A stretch of DNA of 64,000 nucleotides from the NCBI RefSeq assembly GCF_021502585.1, contig NZ_JAKFGM010000001.1, positions 992,001 to 1,056,000 on the forward strand, in the 5' to 3' direction. The DNA comes from Sphingomonas cremea (GTDB lineage Bacteria; Pseudomonadota; Alphaproteobacteria; Sphingomonadales; Sphingomonadaceae). A program made the position numbers and the translations under genes. Under the pieces are notes generated by a model. That model worked only from the letters and a program-made list of their open reading frames with translations, made no database searches and was not told the origin of the DNA. Of the stretch, positions 1-9,426 are shown in pieces; the first letter of the stretch is position 1, and each line of letters opens with the position of its first letter.

Positions 1-682
<682 letters not shown>

Positions 683-689
683 CCTACAT

Positions 690-759
690 CGTCATTGCGA
701 GGAGCGTAGCGACGCGGCAATCTAGACAAATGGATTGCTTCGCTTCGCTCGCAATGACG
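690..759. repeat. Imperfect palindromic intergenic repeat (REP/MITE-like)
   Basis: Two arms face each other: CGTCATTGCGAGGAGCGTAG... from 690 and its near-complement ending ...CTCGCAATGACG at 759, with a short TAGACAAA-type loop around 722-730. The outer 12 bases are perfectly complementary and the inner GCAATC/GATTGC blocks also pair. It begins 7 bp after the glnB stop. The CGTCATTGCGAG terminus is a type of dispersed palindromic repeat seen in many proteobacterial genomes. It could act as a transcript-end hairpin for glnB. Confidence 0.8.
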
Positions 760-775
760 GTTAGCGTCTGAATTC

Positions 776-985
776 ATGGACGACCCCCGCCTCGCCTCAA
801 TGTCTCCAGACGAGCTTCGGCGCCACATGCGGGCGCTCGGCTACAAAACGCAAAGCGACCTCGCCAACGCGATCGGGGTCAGTCGCTCGGCGGTCAGCCT
901 GTGGCTGGAAGGCAAGGTCGGCGTGCCACGTCCGGTGGCAATGCTGCTCCGCATGCTGGTCGGAGCGCAAAGGCGAGCCTTCTAA
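776..985 (+). CDS. Small helix-turn-helix (XRE-like) DNA-binding protein
   Basis: A 69-residue protein that is almost entirely one HTH domain: QSDLANAIGVSRSAVSLWLEGK (residues ~26-47) is a textbook Cro/C1-type motif with recognition helix around SRSAVSLWL. There is no effector or oligomerisation domain. Start uncertain: ATG 776 has no good Shine-Dalgarno, and ATG 800 (MSPDELRRHM) is an in-frame alternative. It lies directly after the palindromic repeat and converges on msrB. Target genes unknown. Confidence 0.7.
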   Translation: MDDPRLASMSPDELRRHMRALGYKTQSDLANAIGVSRSAVSLWLEGKVGVPRPVAMLLRMLVGAQRRAF

Positions 986-986
986 C

Positions 987-1469
987 CTAGAGTAACGGCT
1001 CTCCCTCCGGAGCGCCGCGATCAAGCTTGTCCGGAAGCGGATCTCCCTTGGGCGTGAATTCAAGCGATACGGAGTTGATGCAATAACGTTCGCCGGTCGG
1101 TGGCGGTCCATCCGGGAAGACATGCCCTTGATGTGCGCCGCAACGGGCGCAGACGATCTCGGTCCGGATCATGCCGAAACTTGTATCGCGAATATTGCGG
1201 AGATGGCCTTCAGCGAAAGGCGATGTGAAGCTAGGCCATCCCGTGCCGCTATTGAACTTCTCGCCAGCCATGAACAAGGGCAGCCCGCATAGCCTGCAGG
1301 TATAAACCCCGGCGCGCTTCTCATCCAGGAAAACGCCGCAAAACGGCGCTTCCGTGCCATGTTCGAGGAGGACATGCCGCTCCTCTTCGCTGAGATCCGA
1401 TTCAAGCGAGCGCAGTTCATCCTCTGTTGGCGGGGTAAGGTCGAACTGGATCGTTGCAGCATCATTCAT
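987..1469 (-). CDS. msrB: Peptide-methionine (R)-S-oxide reductase, cytoplasmic
   Basis: MsrB reduces the R-epimer of methionine sulfoxide in proteins using thioredoxin. The 160-residue protein has the complete family signature: zinc cysteines Cys58/Cys61 (CRLC) and Cys107/Cys110 (CARC), the GTGWPSF substrate loop, [16 protein letters not shown], and catalytic Cys130 in RYCINS. There is no signal peptide, in contrast to the second msrB at 36.5 kb. Residues 1-40 form a family-specific helical extension. It stands alone, convergent with the small HTH gene. Confidence 0.96.
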   Translation of the reverse strand: MNDAATIQFDLTPPTEDELRSLESDLSEEERHVLLEHGTEAPFCGVFLDEKRAGVYTCRLCGLPLFMAGEKFNSGTGWPSFTSPFAEGHLRNIRDTSFGMIRTEIVCARCGAHQGHVFPDGPPPTGERYCINSVSLEFTPKGDPLPDKLDRGAPEGEPLL

Positions 1470-1525
1470 GTTCGGTCCTTTCGGGATAGGCGCTTACAGC
1501 TTCATATCAACTCGCACGATTTGGT

Positions 1526-2188
1526 TCAGGGGCATGATCGTTCAAGCCCGTGATTGTCCGCCGAACGTGGGACTTTCACCGGAGCGCGAATGATCGGCAG
1601 GAACAGCATCGGCGGAACAATCACAAAGCAGACCCATGCCAGCCAGGGATTTACGAAGGCCAGCGGGATCGAAGCGGCATAGATGGTTAGAAACAGCCAT
1701 GTCCGTCGGATAATGCGTTTGTGGATTTCTTTATGCAGTTCATTGCGAGTCATTCGGGCGGCATGGGACCGAAGCAGCATGAATGAGCCCGTGCAAGCGA
1801 CCGCGACCAGGCCGTAGGCGGCTTGGGCTCTGGGCGAAGTTGGGTGCATCCCCAGGAAGCGTGTCGAGAGCGGAACGAGCGTGACGCAGAACAGCAGAAG
1901 GTTGTTGAACCAGATTGTGCCCCTGGTCGGCATGGTCACTGTGAAGATCAGATAATGATGACTGGTCCACAGGTTGGCGATGACGAGGAAACTCAGGCCA
2001 TATGCGGCCACCACCGACCCCAAGAGTGATAACTCGGTGTAGTCGTGGCCGAAGGCGAGGCTGTCGGGGATATGAATTTCGATCACCATGATCGTCACGA
2101 CGATCGCGAACACGCCATCCGAAAATGCCTCGATGCGGTGATTGTTTGGCTTGAGTTCGGCTTCAATGGCCGAGCGCGCGGCCTTCAC
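1526..2188 (-). CDS. TMEM175-family membrane protein (putative K+ channel)
   Basis: Prokaryotic TMEM175 proteins are six-helix membrane proteins related to the lysosomal K+ channel. The diagnostic first-helix motif RIEAFSDGVFAIVVTIMVIEI is visible at residues ~18-38 (R-x-E-x-F-S-D-G-V-F-A-I). Further hydrophobic segments follow at ~60-85, 95-120, 125-145 and 165-205. Start is GTG 2188, overlapping the upstream cupin stop by 4 nt (GTGA), so the two are translationally coupled. Last gene of a three-gene operon with the epoxide hydrolase. Ion selectivity is not provable from sequence. Confidence 0.88.
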   Translation of the reverse strand: MKAARSAIEAELKPNNHRIEAFSDGVFAIVVTIMVIEIHIPDSLAFGHDYTELSLLGSVVAAYGLSFLVIANLWTSHHYLIFTVTMPTRGTIWFNNLLLFCVTLVPLSTRFLGMHPTSPRAQAAYGLVAVACTGSFMLLRSHAARMTRNELHKEIHKRIIRRTWLFLTIYAASIPLAFVNPWLAWVCFVIVPPMLFLPIIRAPVKVPRSADNHGLERSCP

Positions 2189-2592
2189 TTGGCAATCACC
2201 ACCAGCGGCTTCCCCTTCTCGACGACATAGGTCGCGAGTTCGGCACCGCTGTCGGTTCCGACGTTCCGAGCGGCGTGGATTACGCCGTTCGGGACGAACA
2301 GCACGTCCCCGGCTTTCAATATGACTGGGGGCTTGCCGTCGAGGGCATATTCTAGCGTACCACTGAGAACGTAGATGATCTCTTCACCCGGATGGCTGTG
2401 CCGGGGGAAGGATGCTCCAGGCGCGAAATCGACACGCGCCTGGAGCACTTCCCAACCATTCATGATGAGGTCGTGGCGCTGCAGGTCTGTGCGTGCAGTG
2501 CCGGCCGGACGCGGTTGAGCGGGGAGCGGCGAACCGCTCCCCGCGACCAGAATGGCTGCCATTAGCGCGGCCGATGCCCGGTCCATTGCCAA
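2185..2592 (-). CDS. Exported single-domain cupin protein
   Basis: The 135-residue product has an N-terminal export signal (residues 1-25, ending around LPAQP) followed by one cupin barrel at ~50-125. Metal-ligand motifs are present: PRHSHPGEE (cupin motif 1, two His and a Glu) and PNGVIHAARN (motif 2 His). Such small cupins are metal-binding proteins of varied or unknown activity; there is no basis here for a substrate. It sits 3 nt after the epoxide hydrolase stop and overlaps the TMEM175 gene, so the three are co-transcribed. Confidence 0.85.
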   Translation of the reverse strand: MAMDRASAALMAAILVAGSGSPLPAQPRPAGTARTDLQRHDLIMNGWEVLQARVDFAPGASFPRHSHPGEEIIYVLSGTLEYALDGKPPVILKAGDVLFVPNGVIHAARNVGTDSGAELATYVVEKGKPLVVIAK

Positions 2593-2595
2593 CCC

Positions 2596-3930
2596 TTACT
2601 GGCGCAGCGACTTGAACGCAGTCCTTAGCTCCGCGACTAGATACTCCGGCTGCTCGAAAGCGGCGAAATGCCCGCCCTTCGGCACCTCGCCATAATGGAT
2701 GAGCTTCGGATAGGTCCGTTCCGCCCAGCTGCGCGGAACTGGGTAGAGCTCTTCGGGGAACTTGCTCACCGCAATCGGAACCGAGACGCCGAACGGCTCA
2801 AAGAAATGAACGTTGTTGCGCTCGATGCCGAAGCCGGCAGAAGTGCGCGGCAACGCCTCCCAATAGAGCCGCGCCCCAGAAATCGCCGTGTTGGTCAGCC
2901 AGGTGATCGTGATGTTGTCGAGAACGTCGTCGCGCGACAGTCCCTCGGGCTCGCCGTCAAAGGTGCGGGCGATCATCTGGTAGCTCGAAATATCGTGATC
3001 GAGGAACCAGGCGGCGAGGCCGATTGGCGAATCCGCGATCCCGTACAGCGTCTGCGGGCGATGGCCCATCTGCTGCGCATAGGCGAGACCATGGGTGAAG
3101 AATAAGTCGAGCCTCTCGTAGGCGCGGCGTTCTTCGTCCGAAAGGTCGGCGGGCGGGCCCTTCCCATCACGTAACGCCTGGTAGATTTCCGGCGGCACAG
3201 TGGATGGCATGTTGGTGTGGATCGCCGCCAGTTCCGGGGGCGCCATCACGCCAAGGATCTCGGTCATCAGCGCGCCCCAGTCGCCGCCCTGGGCCAGGAA
3301 GCGGGTATATCCAAGCCGCTTCATCAACGTCACCCAAGCCTGCGCAATACGTGCCGGATTCCATCCGGCAGCAGTCGGCCTGGCGGAGAATCCATAGCCC
3401 GGAATTGACGGGATCACGACATCGAAGGCGTCTTCGGCATTTCCTCCATGCGCGGTTGGGTCGGTCAGTGGCTCGATGATCTTGAGCTGCTCGACGATCG
3501 ATCCGGGCCAGCCGTGGGTAATGATGATCGGCAGCGCATTTTCGTGCTTCGAGCGGACATGGATGAAATGGATGTCTAGTCCGTCGATCTCGGTGATGAA
3601 GTTCGGGAACGAGTTCAGCCGAGCCTCAACCTTGCGCCAGTCATATTCGCTAGCCCAATAGTCGGCGAGCTTCTGCATCGTCGCGAGCTGCACTCCCTGA
3701 GTGTCGTCAGCGACCGTCTCGCGATCGGGCCATCGGGTTGCCAAAATTCGGCGGCGGAGGTCGGCAAGATCCTCATCGGACGCGCGAAACTGGAATGGCC
3801 TTATCGACGCCTCACCGGTTGCCACGAAACCGATCGCTGGGGATTCGGCAGCTGGGGCGCCTGTGGATGTAGTCGACGGTGCGGGCGCCAGTGTGTCGGC
3901 ACCACCTGGCTTCGTTTCGGCCATGTTCAT
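2596..3930 (-). CDS. Epoxide hydrolase-family alpha/beta-hydrolase (EHN type)
   Basis: Resembles microsomal/juvenile-hormone type epoxide hydrolases, which open epoxides through an Asp nucleophile. Residues ~45-155 form the EHN N-terminal domain (RPFQFRASDEDLADLRRR). The hydrolase core has the oxyanion-hole motif HGWPGS at 139-144, the nucleophile elbow GGDWG with Asp217, and a late catalytic His in GGHFAAFEQPE. Residues 1-40 are a Pro/Ala/Thr-rich tail rather than a signal peptide. ATG 3924 is an alternative start. First gene of an operon with the cupin and TMEM175 genes. Physiological substrate unknown. Confidence 0.92.
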   Translation of the reverse strand: MNMAETKPGGADTLAPAPSTTSTGAPAAESPAIGFVATGEASIRPFQFRASDEDLADLRRRILATRWPDRETVADDTQGVQLATMQKLADYWASEYDWRKVEARLNSFPNFITEIDGLDIHFIHVRSKHENALPIIITHGWPGSIVEQLKIIEPLTDPTAHGGNAEDAFDVVIPSIPGYGFSARPTAAGWNPARIAQAWVTLMKRLGYTRFLAQGGDWGALMTEILGVMAPPELAAIHTNMPSTVPPEIYQALRDGKGPPADLSDEERRAYERLDLFFTHGLAYAQQMGHRPQTLYGIADSPIGLAAWFLDHDISSYQMIARTFDGEPEGLSRDDVLDNITITWLTNTAISGARLYWEALPRTSAGFGIERNNVHFFEPFGVSVPIAVSKFPEELYPVPRSWAERTYPKLIHYGEVPKGGHFAAFEQPEYLVAELRTAFKSLRQ

Positions 3931-4290
3931 TCTCCGGTCTGAGGGGGCTTTGTAAGCTTAAGCAACGCGGAAATCGGCCGTAAGAATAAGCTGGTGCGCA
4001 ACCGGACTGGCGGCCCGGCGCCGCTCTGCGCTCCGACCGCGAGTCGGTCAAGACAACCAATATACATTAATTGCATTTGTTAAAATTCGACCAGAGAACC
4101 CTGATGCTGGCATAGGAGCCGGCCGGGGAATCCGTGGAAGTTTCCCAATCGCTAGAATGGCCCCTCGCTTCCTTTAGTTCACGTCAAATATTCACCCTGC
4201 TCGTGACTCTCATGCTCCGCGCTGGAATCGCTGGCCTGGAACCGGGGCCGACGGCCTTGGGCGATTCTTTTCATTCAAACGAGGTCCGTC
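3931..4290. promoter_or_regulatory. 360-nt divergent intergenic region upstream of glnA
   Basis: No gene seen. It must hold promoters for the epoxide hydrolase operon (leftward) and glnA (rightward). The AT-rich core around 4060-4085 (CAATATACATTAATTGC) is the most promoter-like stretch. A small hairpin GACCG-CGAGT-CGGTC lies near 4038-4052. I looked for a GG-N10-GC sigma-54 element in front of glnA and saw no convincing one. The glnA ribosome-binding site is GAGGT about 6-8 nt before ATG 4291. Confidence 0.45.
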
Positions 4291-5703
4291 ATGGCGAACG
4301 CCGCATCCAAAGTGCTGAAGCAGATCGAAGAAAATGAGATCGAATATGTCGACCTGCGTTTCACCGATCCGAAGGGGAAGTGGCAGCACCTGACCATGGT
4401 TGCCAGCGTGATCGACGAAGACATGCTGACCGACGGTTTTATGTTCGATGGCTCGTCGATCGCGGGGTGGAAGGCAATCAACGAGAGTGACATGATCCTC
4501 ATGCCCGACCTGGACGCAGTCTATGTCGACCCCTTCTCGTCTACTCCGATGCTGATCCTGGTCTGCAATGTGGTCGAGCCTTCGACCGGCGAGCTTTATG
4601 CCCGCGATCCGCGCTCGACCGCCACTCGCGCCGAGTCCTATCTGAAGGCTACTGGCGTCGGCGACACCGTGTTCGTCGGCCCCGAAGCCGAATTCTTCAT
4701 GTTCGACGACGTCCGCTTCGAGGACAGCTATAATGCCTCCGGCTTCAAGATTGACGACATCGAGCTCCCGACCAACTCGGGTCGCGAATATGAAGGCGGC
4801 AACCTCGCCCACCGCCCGCGGGCCAAGGGCGGTTACTTCCCGGTCGCACCGGTCGACAGCGCCGTCGATATTCGCGGGGAGATGGTCTCGACCATGCTCG
4901 AGATGGGGCTTCCTTGCGACAAGCATCACCATGAAGTCGCCGCCGCCCAGCATGAGCTTGGCCTGACCTATGGCAAGCTGGTCGAGACCGCCGATCGCAT
5001 GCAGGTCTACAAATATGTCGTGCACATGGTCGCGCATGCCTATGGCAAGACGGCAACCTTCATGCCCAAGCCGATCGCCCAGGATAACGGCAGCGGCATG
5101 CACACCCACATGTCGATCTGGAAGGACGGCAAGCCGCTTTTCGCCGGCAACGGCTATGCCGGGCTTAGCGAAATGGCCCTTTACTTCATCGGCGGCGTCA
5201 TCAAGCACGCCCGCGCCTTGAATGCCTTCACGAACCCGACCACCAACAGCTACAAGCGCCTGGTCCCGGGCTTCGAAGCGCCGGTGCTGCTGGCATATTC
5301 GAGCCGCAACCGCTCGGCATCCTGCCGCATCCCCTACGGCGCTGGTGAGAAGGCGAAGCGGGTCGAGTTCCGCTTCCCCGACGCGATGGCCAATCCCTAT
5401 CTCGCCTATGCGGCGCTGCTAATGGCGGGCCTCGACGGCATCCAGAACCGCATCCATCCGGGTGAAGCGATGGACAAGAACCTATACGACCTGCCGCCGG
5501 CGGAACTGGTCAACGTGCCCACCGTCTGCGGCTCGCTTCGCGAAGCGCTTAACGCACTAAGCAGCGACAAGGACTTTCTGTTGAAGGGCGACGTCTTCAC
5601 CGCCGACCAGATCGACGCCTATATCGAACTTAAGTGGGAAGAAGTAATGCGTTGGGAAACCACGCCGTCACCGGTCGAATTCGACATGTATTATTCGGCG
5701 TAA
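4291..5703 (+). CDS. glnA: Glutamine synthetase type I
   Basis: Catalyses ATP-dependent amidation of glutamate; the dodecameric GS-I-beta enzyme is the main ammonium assimilation point. The 470-residue length is typical. Visible motifs: DGSSIAGW (residues ~54-61), EAEFFMFD with metal-binding glutamates, [21 protein letters not shown] (ATP loop) and the NRSASCRIP region. The adenylylation site is Tyr399 in DKNLYDLPP, the mark of the GlnE-regulated class. With PII upstream this gives the standard PII-GlnE-GS cascade; glnE is not in the window. Confidence 0.99.
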   Translation: MANAASKVLKQIEENEIEYVDLRFTDPKGKWQHLTMVASVIDEDMLTDGFMFDGSSIAGWKAINESDMILMPDLDAVYVDPFSSTPMLILVCNVVEPSTGELYARDPRSTATRAESYLKATGVGDTVFVGPEAEFFMFDDVRFEDSYNASGFKIDDIELPTNSGREYEGGNLAHRPRAKGGYFPVAPVDSAVDIRGEMVSTMLEMGLPCDKHHHEVAAAQHELGLTYGKLVETADRMQVYKYVVHMVAHAYGKTATFMPKPIAQDNGSGMHTHMSIWKDGKPLFAGNGYAGLSEMALYFIGGVIKHARALNAFTNPTTNSYKRLVPGFEAPVLLAYSSRNRSASCRIPYGAGEKAKRVEFRFPDAMANPYLAYAALLMAGLDGIQNRIHPGEAMDKNLYDLPPAELVNVPTVCGSLREALNALSSDKDFLLKGDVFTADQIDAYIELKWEEVMRWETTPSPVEFDMYYSA

Positions 5704-5779
5704 TTTTCCCGCTAAAGTTACCGGATAGTAACCCTTCGCACGACATGGTGTTCGCGCCATGGCGTGCGAGGTCGTATCG

Positions 5780-6721
5780 ATGAACAGTTTCCGGAAGGCC
5801 ATCCTGTCAGGGAAGGGCCCGAATTCGGGCGACCCCCTGCAGCATGATAAACTGGCGCGCGGCGCCGAGCCTGACGATCTGTCATCGGTTGAAGTGCCGC
5901 GCAGCGAAGCCCGCAGCGAAAATCATCGCGACGACGATCGCCATCGGCTCGACCAGGAAACCGCAACCGTTCGCTTCGACGGAGAGGAGTATGAGGTAGA
6001 CCTCATCAACCTGTCCGGTGGCGGCGCGATGATCCGCGCCGATTTCGCCCCGCGCCTGTGGGAACGGATCGACCTTATTTTTGGCGAAGGCGCGGAAATT
6101 GAATGCGCCGTGCGCTGGCTCCGTTACGATCGCGTTGGCCTTGAATTCGCCCATGAAACCCGGATCGACTGCGATCCCGAGACGCGAGACGCGCTATTGC
6201 TCGACGTTATCCGCCGCAGCTTCGCCGATATGACAATTTCGATCGCAAGGCCGGATGTCGAGCCCGTGCGAGCCACACCCGCTGCCAAAGAGCGCGACAA
6301 TGACGCCATCGCCAACAGTCGCCGAACTGAGCGCCGCCACCCGCTGGTTTGGAAAGGCCAGGTCCTCTACAACCACGGCAGCGAAAAGGTTCGGCTGCGC
6401 AACATCTCCGCTAACGGCGCATTGATTGAGGCCCCGATCAGCTACCCGCTCGGCGCGGAAATCTACCTCGATCTCGACGACGCCGGGCAGCATTTCGCGA
6501 CGGTCAGCTGGACGCGCGGCGACAAGGTCGGGCTCAAATTCCAAAACCCGTTCGATTTGAGGCTGCTCGGCAAATCGAAGCCCGAGGTCGCCCCGGCAAT
6601 GATGATCCGCCCTGGGCCCAGCCGAATCTACGCCGACCAGGACAATCCCTGGGCCGAGGGATGGCAGCGCCAGTCTCTCGACGAACTTCGCGAGGACCTC
6701 GAAGGTTACCTCAAGCGCTAG
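5780..6721 (+). CDS. Tandem PilZ-domain protein
   Basis: PilZ domains usually bind cyclic di-GMP. This protein (313 aa from ATG 5780, preceded by GAGGT at 7-nt spacing) has two: one at ~45-150 (R-L-D-Q-E motif region, then DLINLSGGGAMIR) and one at ~180-280, whose ERRHPLVWK and NISANGALI match the RxxxR and D/NxSxxG c-di-GMP signatures. In the first copy the arginine motif reads DDRHRLDQE and is less canonical. No membrane segment. It may be a c-di-GMP effector, perhaps for motility or envelope; partner unknown. Confidence 0.85.
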   Translation: MNSFRKAILSGKGPNSGDPLQHDKLARGAEPDDLSSVEVPRSEARSENHRDDDRHRLDQETATVRFDGEEYEVDLINLSGGGAMIRADFAPRLWERIDLIFGEGAEIECAVRWLRYDRVGLEFAHETRIDCDPETRDALLLDVIRRSFADMTISIARPDVEPVRATPAAKERDNDAIANSRRTERRHPLVWKGQVLYNHGSEKVRLRNISANGALIEAPISYPLGAEIYLDLDDAGQHFATVSWTRGDKVGLKFQNPFDLRLLGKSKPEVAPAMMIRPGPSRIYADQDNPWAEGWQRQSLDELREDLEGYLKR

Positions 6722-6728
6722 TTGCGCG

Positions 6729-8009
6729 TTATTCTTCGATAAGGCTGATGCGCTTGGTATCTCGCATGGTCGCGTAGGTAATCAGGCTCAATCCAATCAC
6801 GACGCTCACATAGACATAAAACCATCGCTCATGGCCGATGTCCTTGAGCTTGAGAGCAACATATTCGGCGGTGCCGCCGAACAGCGTGTTGGCGATGGCA
6901 TAGGGCAGCGCGACACCCAAAGCGCGGATATGGCCGGGAAACAGTTCCGCCTTCACCACGGCGTTGATCGACGTATAGCCTGTCACAATCAACAGGCTGG
7001 CCATCACCAGCAGAAACGCTGTTACGGGGTTCGTTGCCGTCTCCAGCGCGGTGAAAATCGGATAGGTCAGCACCATTCCGGCGACACCGAAGAAGATCAT
7101 CACCGGCTTGCGGCCAATCCGATCGCTGAGCATTCCGGCCAGCGGCTGGAGCAACATGAAGACTGCCAGTGCCAGCGTCATGATTTGCGACGCGGTCTCG
7201 CGGTCAAAGCCGACCGTGTTGGCCAGATATTTCTGCATGTAAGTTGTGTAGGCATAGAAGGCGAGCGTGCCCCCAGCAGTCAGCGCGACTACCAATAGTG
7301 CCTCACGCGGATGCTCCAGGATCAGGTTGCGCCCGCTCGACATTGGCCGCCCCTCGCCCATCGCCACGACCCGCTCGTAGCTGGCCGTCTCGGTCAGGCG
7401 CCGCCGGATGAAAAAGACAACGATCGCCAGCACGGCTCCAACGGCAAAGGCAATGCGCCAACCCCAGGCCTCAAGCTCCGGCTCGCCCATCGTGGCCTGC
7501 AGCAACAGCAGCAGCGCCAGTGCGAACAGCTGACCGGCAATCAGCGTCACATATTGGAAACTGGACCAGAAACCGCGGCGTTTCTCGCCTGCCATTTCAC
7601 TCAAATAAGTCGCGCTCGACCCATATTCGCCGCCCAGGCTCAATCCCTGAACCATTCGCGACACGACCAGGATCGCGGGCGACAGTAGTCCGACCTGCGC
7701 GTACGTCGGCGACAGGGCAATTGCGAGGGAGCCCAGGCACATCAGGCTGACCGACAGCGTGAGGCCCGCCTTTCGCCCCCGACGATCGGCGTAAATGCCC
7801 ATCACCCAGGCGCCAATCGGCCGCATCACGAAGCCCACCGCGAACACCGCCGCAGTCGACATCAGCTGCGCGGTCTGGTCGCCCTTGGGAAAGAAACTCG
7901 GCGCGAAATAGAGGGCGAACGCGGCATAGACGTACCAGTCGAACCATTCGACCAGGTTGCCGGCTGACCCACCAATGATGTTGATCAGCCGGCGGCGCTG
8001 ATCATGCAT
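6729..8009 (-). CDS. MHS-family MFS transporter, 2-oxoglutarate permease-like
   Basis: A 12-helix proton symporter of the metabolite:H+ symporter family. The start region (RRRLINIIGGSAGNLVEWFD), the GIYADRRGRKAG loop between helices 2 and 3 and QGLSLGGEYGSSATYLSE are very close to what is known for E. coli KgtP, so 2-oxoglutarate or a related dicarboxylate is the probable substrate. I choose ATG 8009 (MHDQRRRL, 426 aa) over the longer frame, because it overlaps the APC permease stop and matches the family N-terminus. Co-transcribed with the amino-acid permease upstream. Confidence 0.88.
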   Translation of the reverse strand: MHDQRRRLINIIGGSAGNLVEWFDWYVYAAFALYFAPSFFPKGDQTAQLMSTAAVFAVGFVMRPIGAWVMGIYADRRGRKAGLTLSVSLMCLGSLAIALSPTYAQVGLLSPAILVVSRMVQGLSLGGEYGSSATYLSEMAGEKRRGFWSSFQYVTLIAGQLFALALLLLLQATMGEPELEAWGWRIAFAVGAVLAIVVFFIRRRLTETASYERVVAMGEGRPMSSGRNLILEHPREALLVVALTAGGTLAFYAYTTYMQKYLANTVGFDRETASQIMTLALAVFMLLQPLAGMLSDRIGRKPVMIFFGVAGMVLTYPIFTALETATNPVTAFLLVMASLLIVTGYTSINAVVKAELFPGHIRALGVALPYAIANTLFGGTAEYVALKLKDIGHERWFYVYVSVVIGLSLITYATMRDTKRISLIEE

Positions 8010-9414
8010 TCGCCCGGGCCCGCTCCGCACGTGGGCTGCCGTACACCGAATAGACCACCAGCCCGATCGCATTCCAGATCAGAAAATAAGTCTGCGTCTT
8101 CACCGGCAAGCTCCAGAAAAGATAGGCACAGCCGAGAATTCCCGCCGTGCCGATCAACCAAGGCAGCGGCGTGGTGAATTTCCGCGGTGCATCGGGCGCG
8201 CGGCGCCGCATTGTCAGCATTGCCGCACAGACGGCGACGAAGGCTGCCAGGGTCCCCGCATTAGCCAGCGCGGCGATTTCGGCCAGCGGGAAGATGCCGG
8301 CGATCATCGCCACGATGACTGCGGTGAAAAGCGTGATCCGAACCGGCGTGCCGCGCGACGACACCCGTGCCAGCTTGGCGGGAAGCAGTCCATCGCGCGC
8401 CATGACGAAGAAGATCCGGCTTTGACCGTAAAAGAAGGCGAGAATCACGGTCGGCAGCGCGATCACCGCCGAGACACCAAGGATCTTTGCAGCCCAGCCT
8501 TGGCCGATTTCTCTCAAGATCAGTGCGAGGGGCTCGGGCGAATTGGCGAAATGCGTATAGGCCAATGCACCGATCGCAGCAGCAGCGACGGCCATGTAGA
8601 TAAGCACGCATACGACCATCGAACCAACGATTCCGATTGCGAGGTCGCGCTCAGGGTTCTTGGCCTCCTCGGCGGCGGTTGCGATGGCGTCGAAGCCATA
8701 GAAGGCGAAGAAGATGATCGCAGCTGCCGCCATCACTCCAACCTCGGCCCCCGGAGGACCGGAGCGCGGGAAGCCATAAGGCATGAAAGGCTCGAAATTG
8801 CCTGCGTCGAACACCGGCAGGCAAACCGTGATGAATAGCGCCAGCGCCAGCAGCTTCACTACCACCAGGATCGCGTTGAGGGTTGCGCTTTCGCGGGTAC
8901 CGTAGATCAGCAAGCCGGCGACCGCGGCGATGATGAAGATGGCGGGCAGGTTGATGACGCCGCCCAGCTCCGGTCCCTGGATCAGCGCTGTGGGCAAGCC
9001 CAGGCCGATACTGTTCAAAAAGCCGCTGGCATAACCCGACCAGCCGACCGCCACCGCGCTGACCACAAGGCTATATTCGAGCATCAACGACCAGCCGATG
9101 ACCCAGGCAACGAGCTCCCCGAACACGATGTAACTATAGGTGTAGGCTGAACCCGAGGCCGGGTACATGGTCGCCATTTCGGCATAAGCTAGCGCCGCGC
9201 AGGCGCAGATTACGCCCGCAATGGCAAAGCTAAGGATCACCGCAGGGCCGGCCTTCGCCGCACCCACGCCGGTCAGCGTCAGGATGCCGGTTCCGACAAT
9301 TGCGCCAACGCCCAGCGCGACAAGATGCGGCCACGACAAGGTCTGGGATAGCCGATGATGCTCCGGCATATCCTCCCGGGCAATTATAACCTTGCGGACG
9401 TTCCAATTCTTCAC
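8002..9414 (-). CDS. APC-family amino acid permease
   Basis: A 470-residue integral membrane protein with about 12 helices. LVALGVGAIVGTGILTLTG at residues ~33-51 is the unwound helix-1 substrate site of APC transporters, and FFAFYGFDAIATAAEEAKNPERD is the helix-6 signature typical of the cationic amino acid transporter (CAT/YhdG-like) branch. Specific substrate not assignable. It starts 12 nt after tamB and its stop overlaps the MHS transporter start, suggesting one transcript for both transporters, possibly read through from tamAB. Confidence 0.9.
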   Translation of the reverse strand: MKNWNVRKVIIAREDMPEHHRLSQTLSWPHLVALGVGAIVGTGILTLTGVGAAKAGPAVILSFAIAGVICACAALAYAEMATMYPASGSAYTYSYIVFGELVAWVIGWSLMLEYSLVVSAVAVGWSGYASGFLNSIGLGLPTALIQGPELGGVINLPAIFIIAAVAGLLIYGTRESATLNAILVVVKLLALALFITVCLPVFDAGNFEPFMPYGFPRSGPPGAEVGVMAAAAIIFFAFYGFDAIATAAEEAKNPERDLAIGIVGSMVVCVLIYMAVAAAAIGALAYTHFANSPEPLALILREIGQGWAAKILGVSAVIALPTVILAFFYGQSRIFFVMARDGLLPAKLARVSSRGTPVRITLFTAVIVAMIAGIFPLAEIAALANAGTLAAFVAVCAAMLTMRRRAPDAPRKFTTPLPWLIGTAGILGCAYLFWSLPVKTQTYFLIWNAIGLVVYSVYGSPRAERARANA

Positions 9415-9426
9415 CGAGATTCCCCC

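Noticed and set aside
3931-4290. Sigma-54 promoter for glnA
   Set aside because: No GG-N10-GC element with convincing flanks was visible.
4210-5208. 332-codon minus-strand frame
   Set aside because: Lies within glnA, whose coding evidence is overwhelming.
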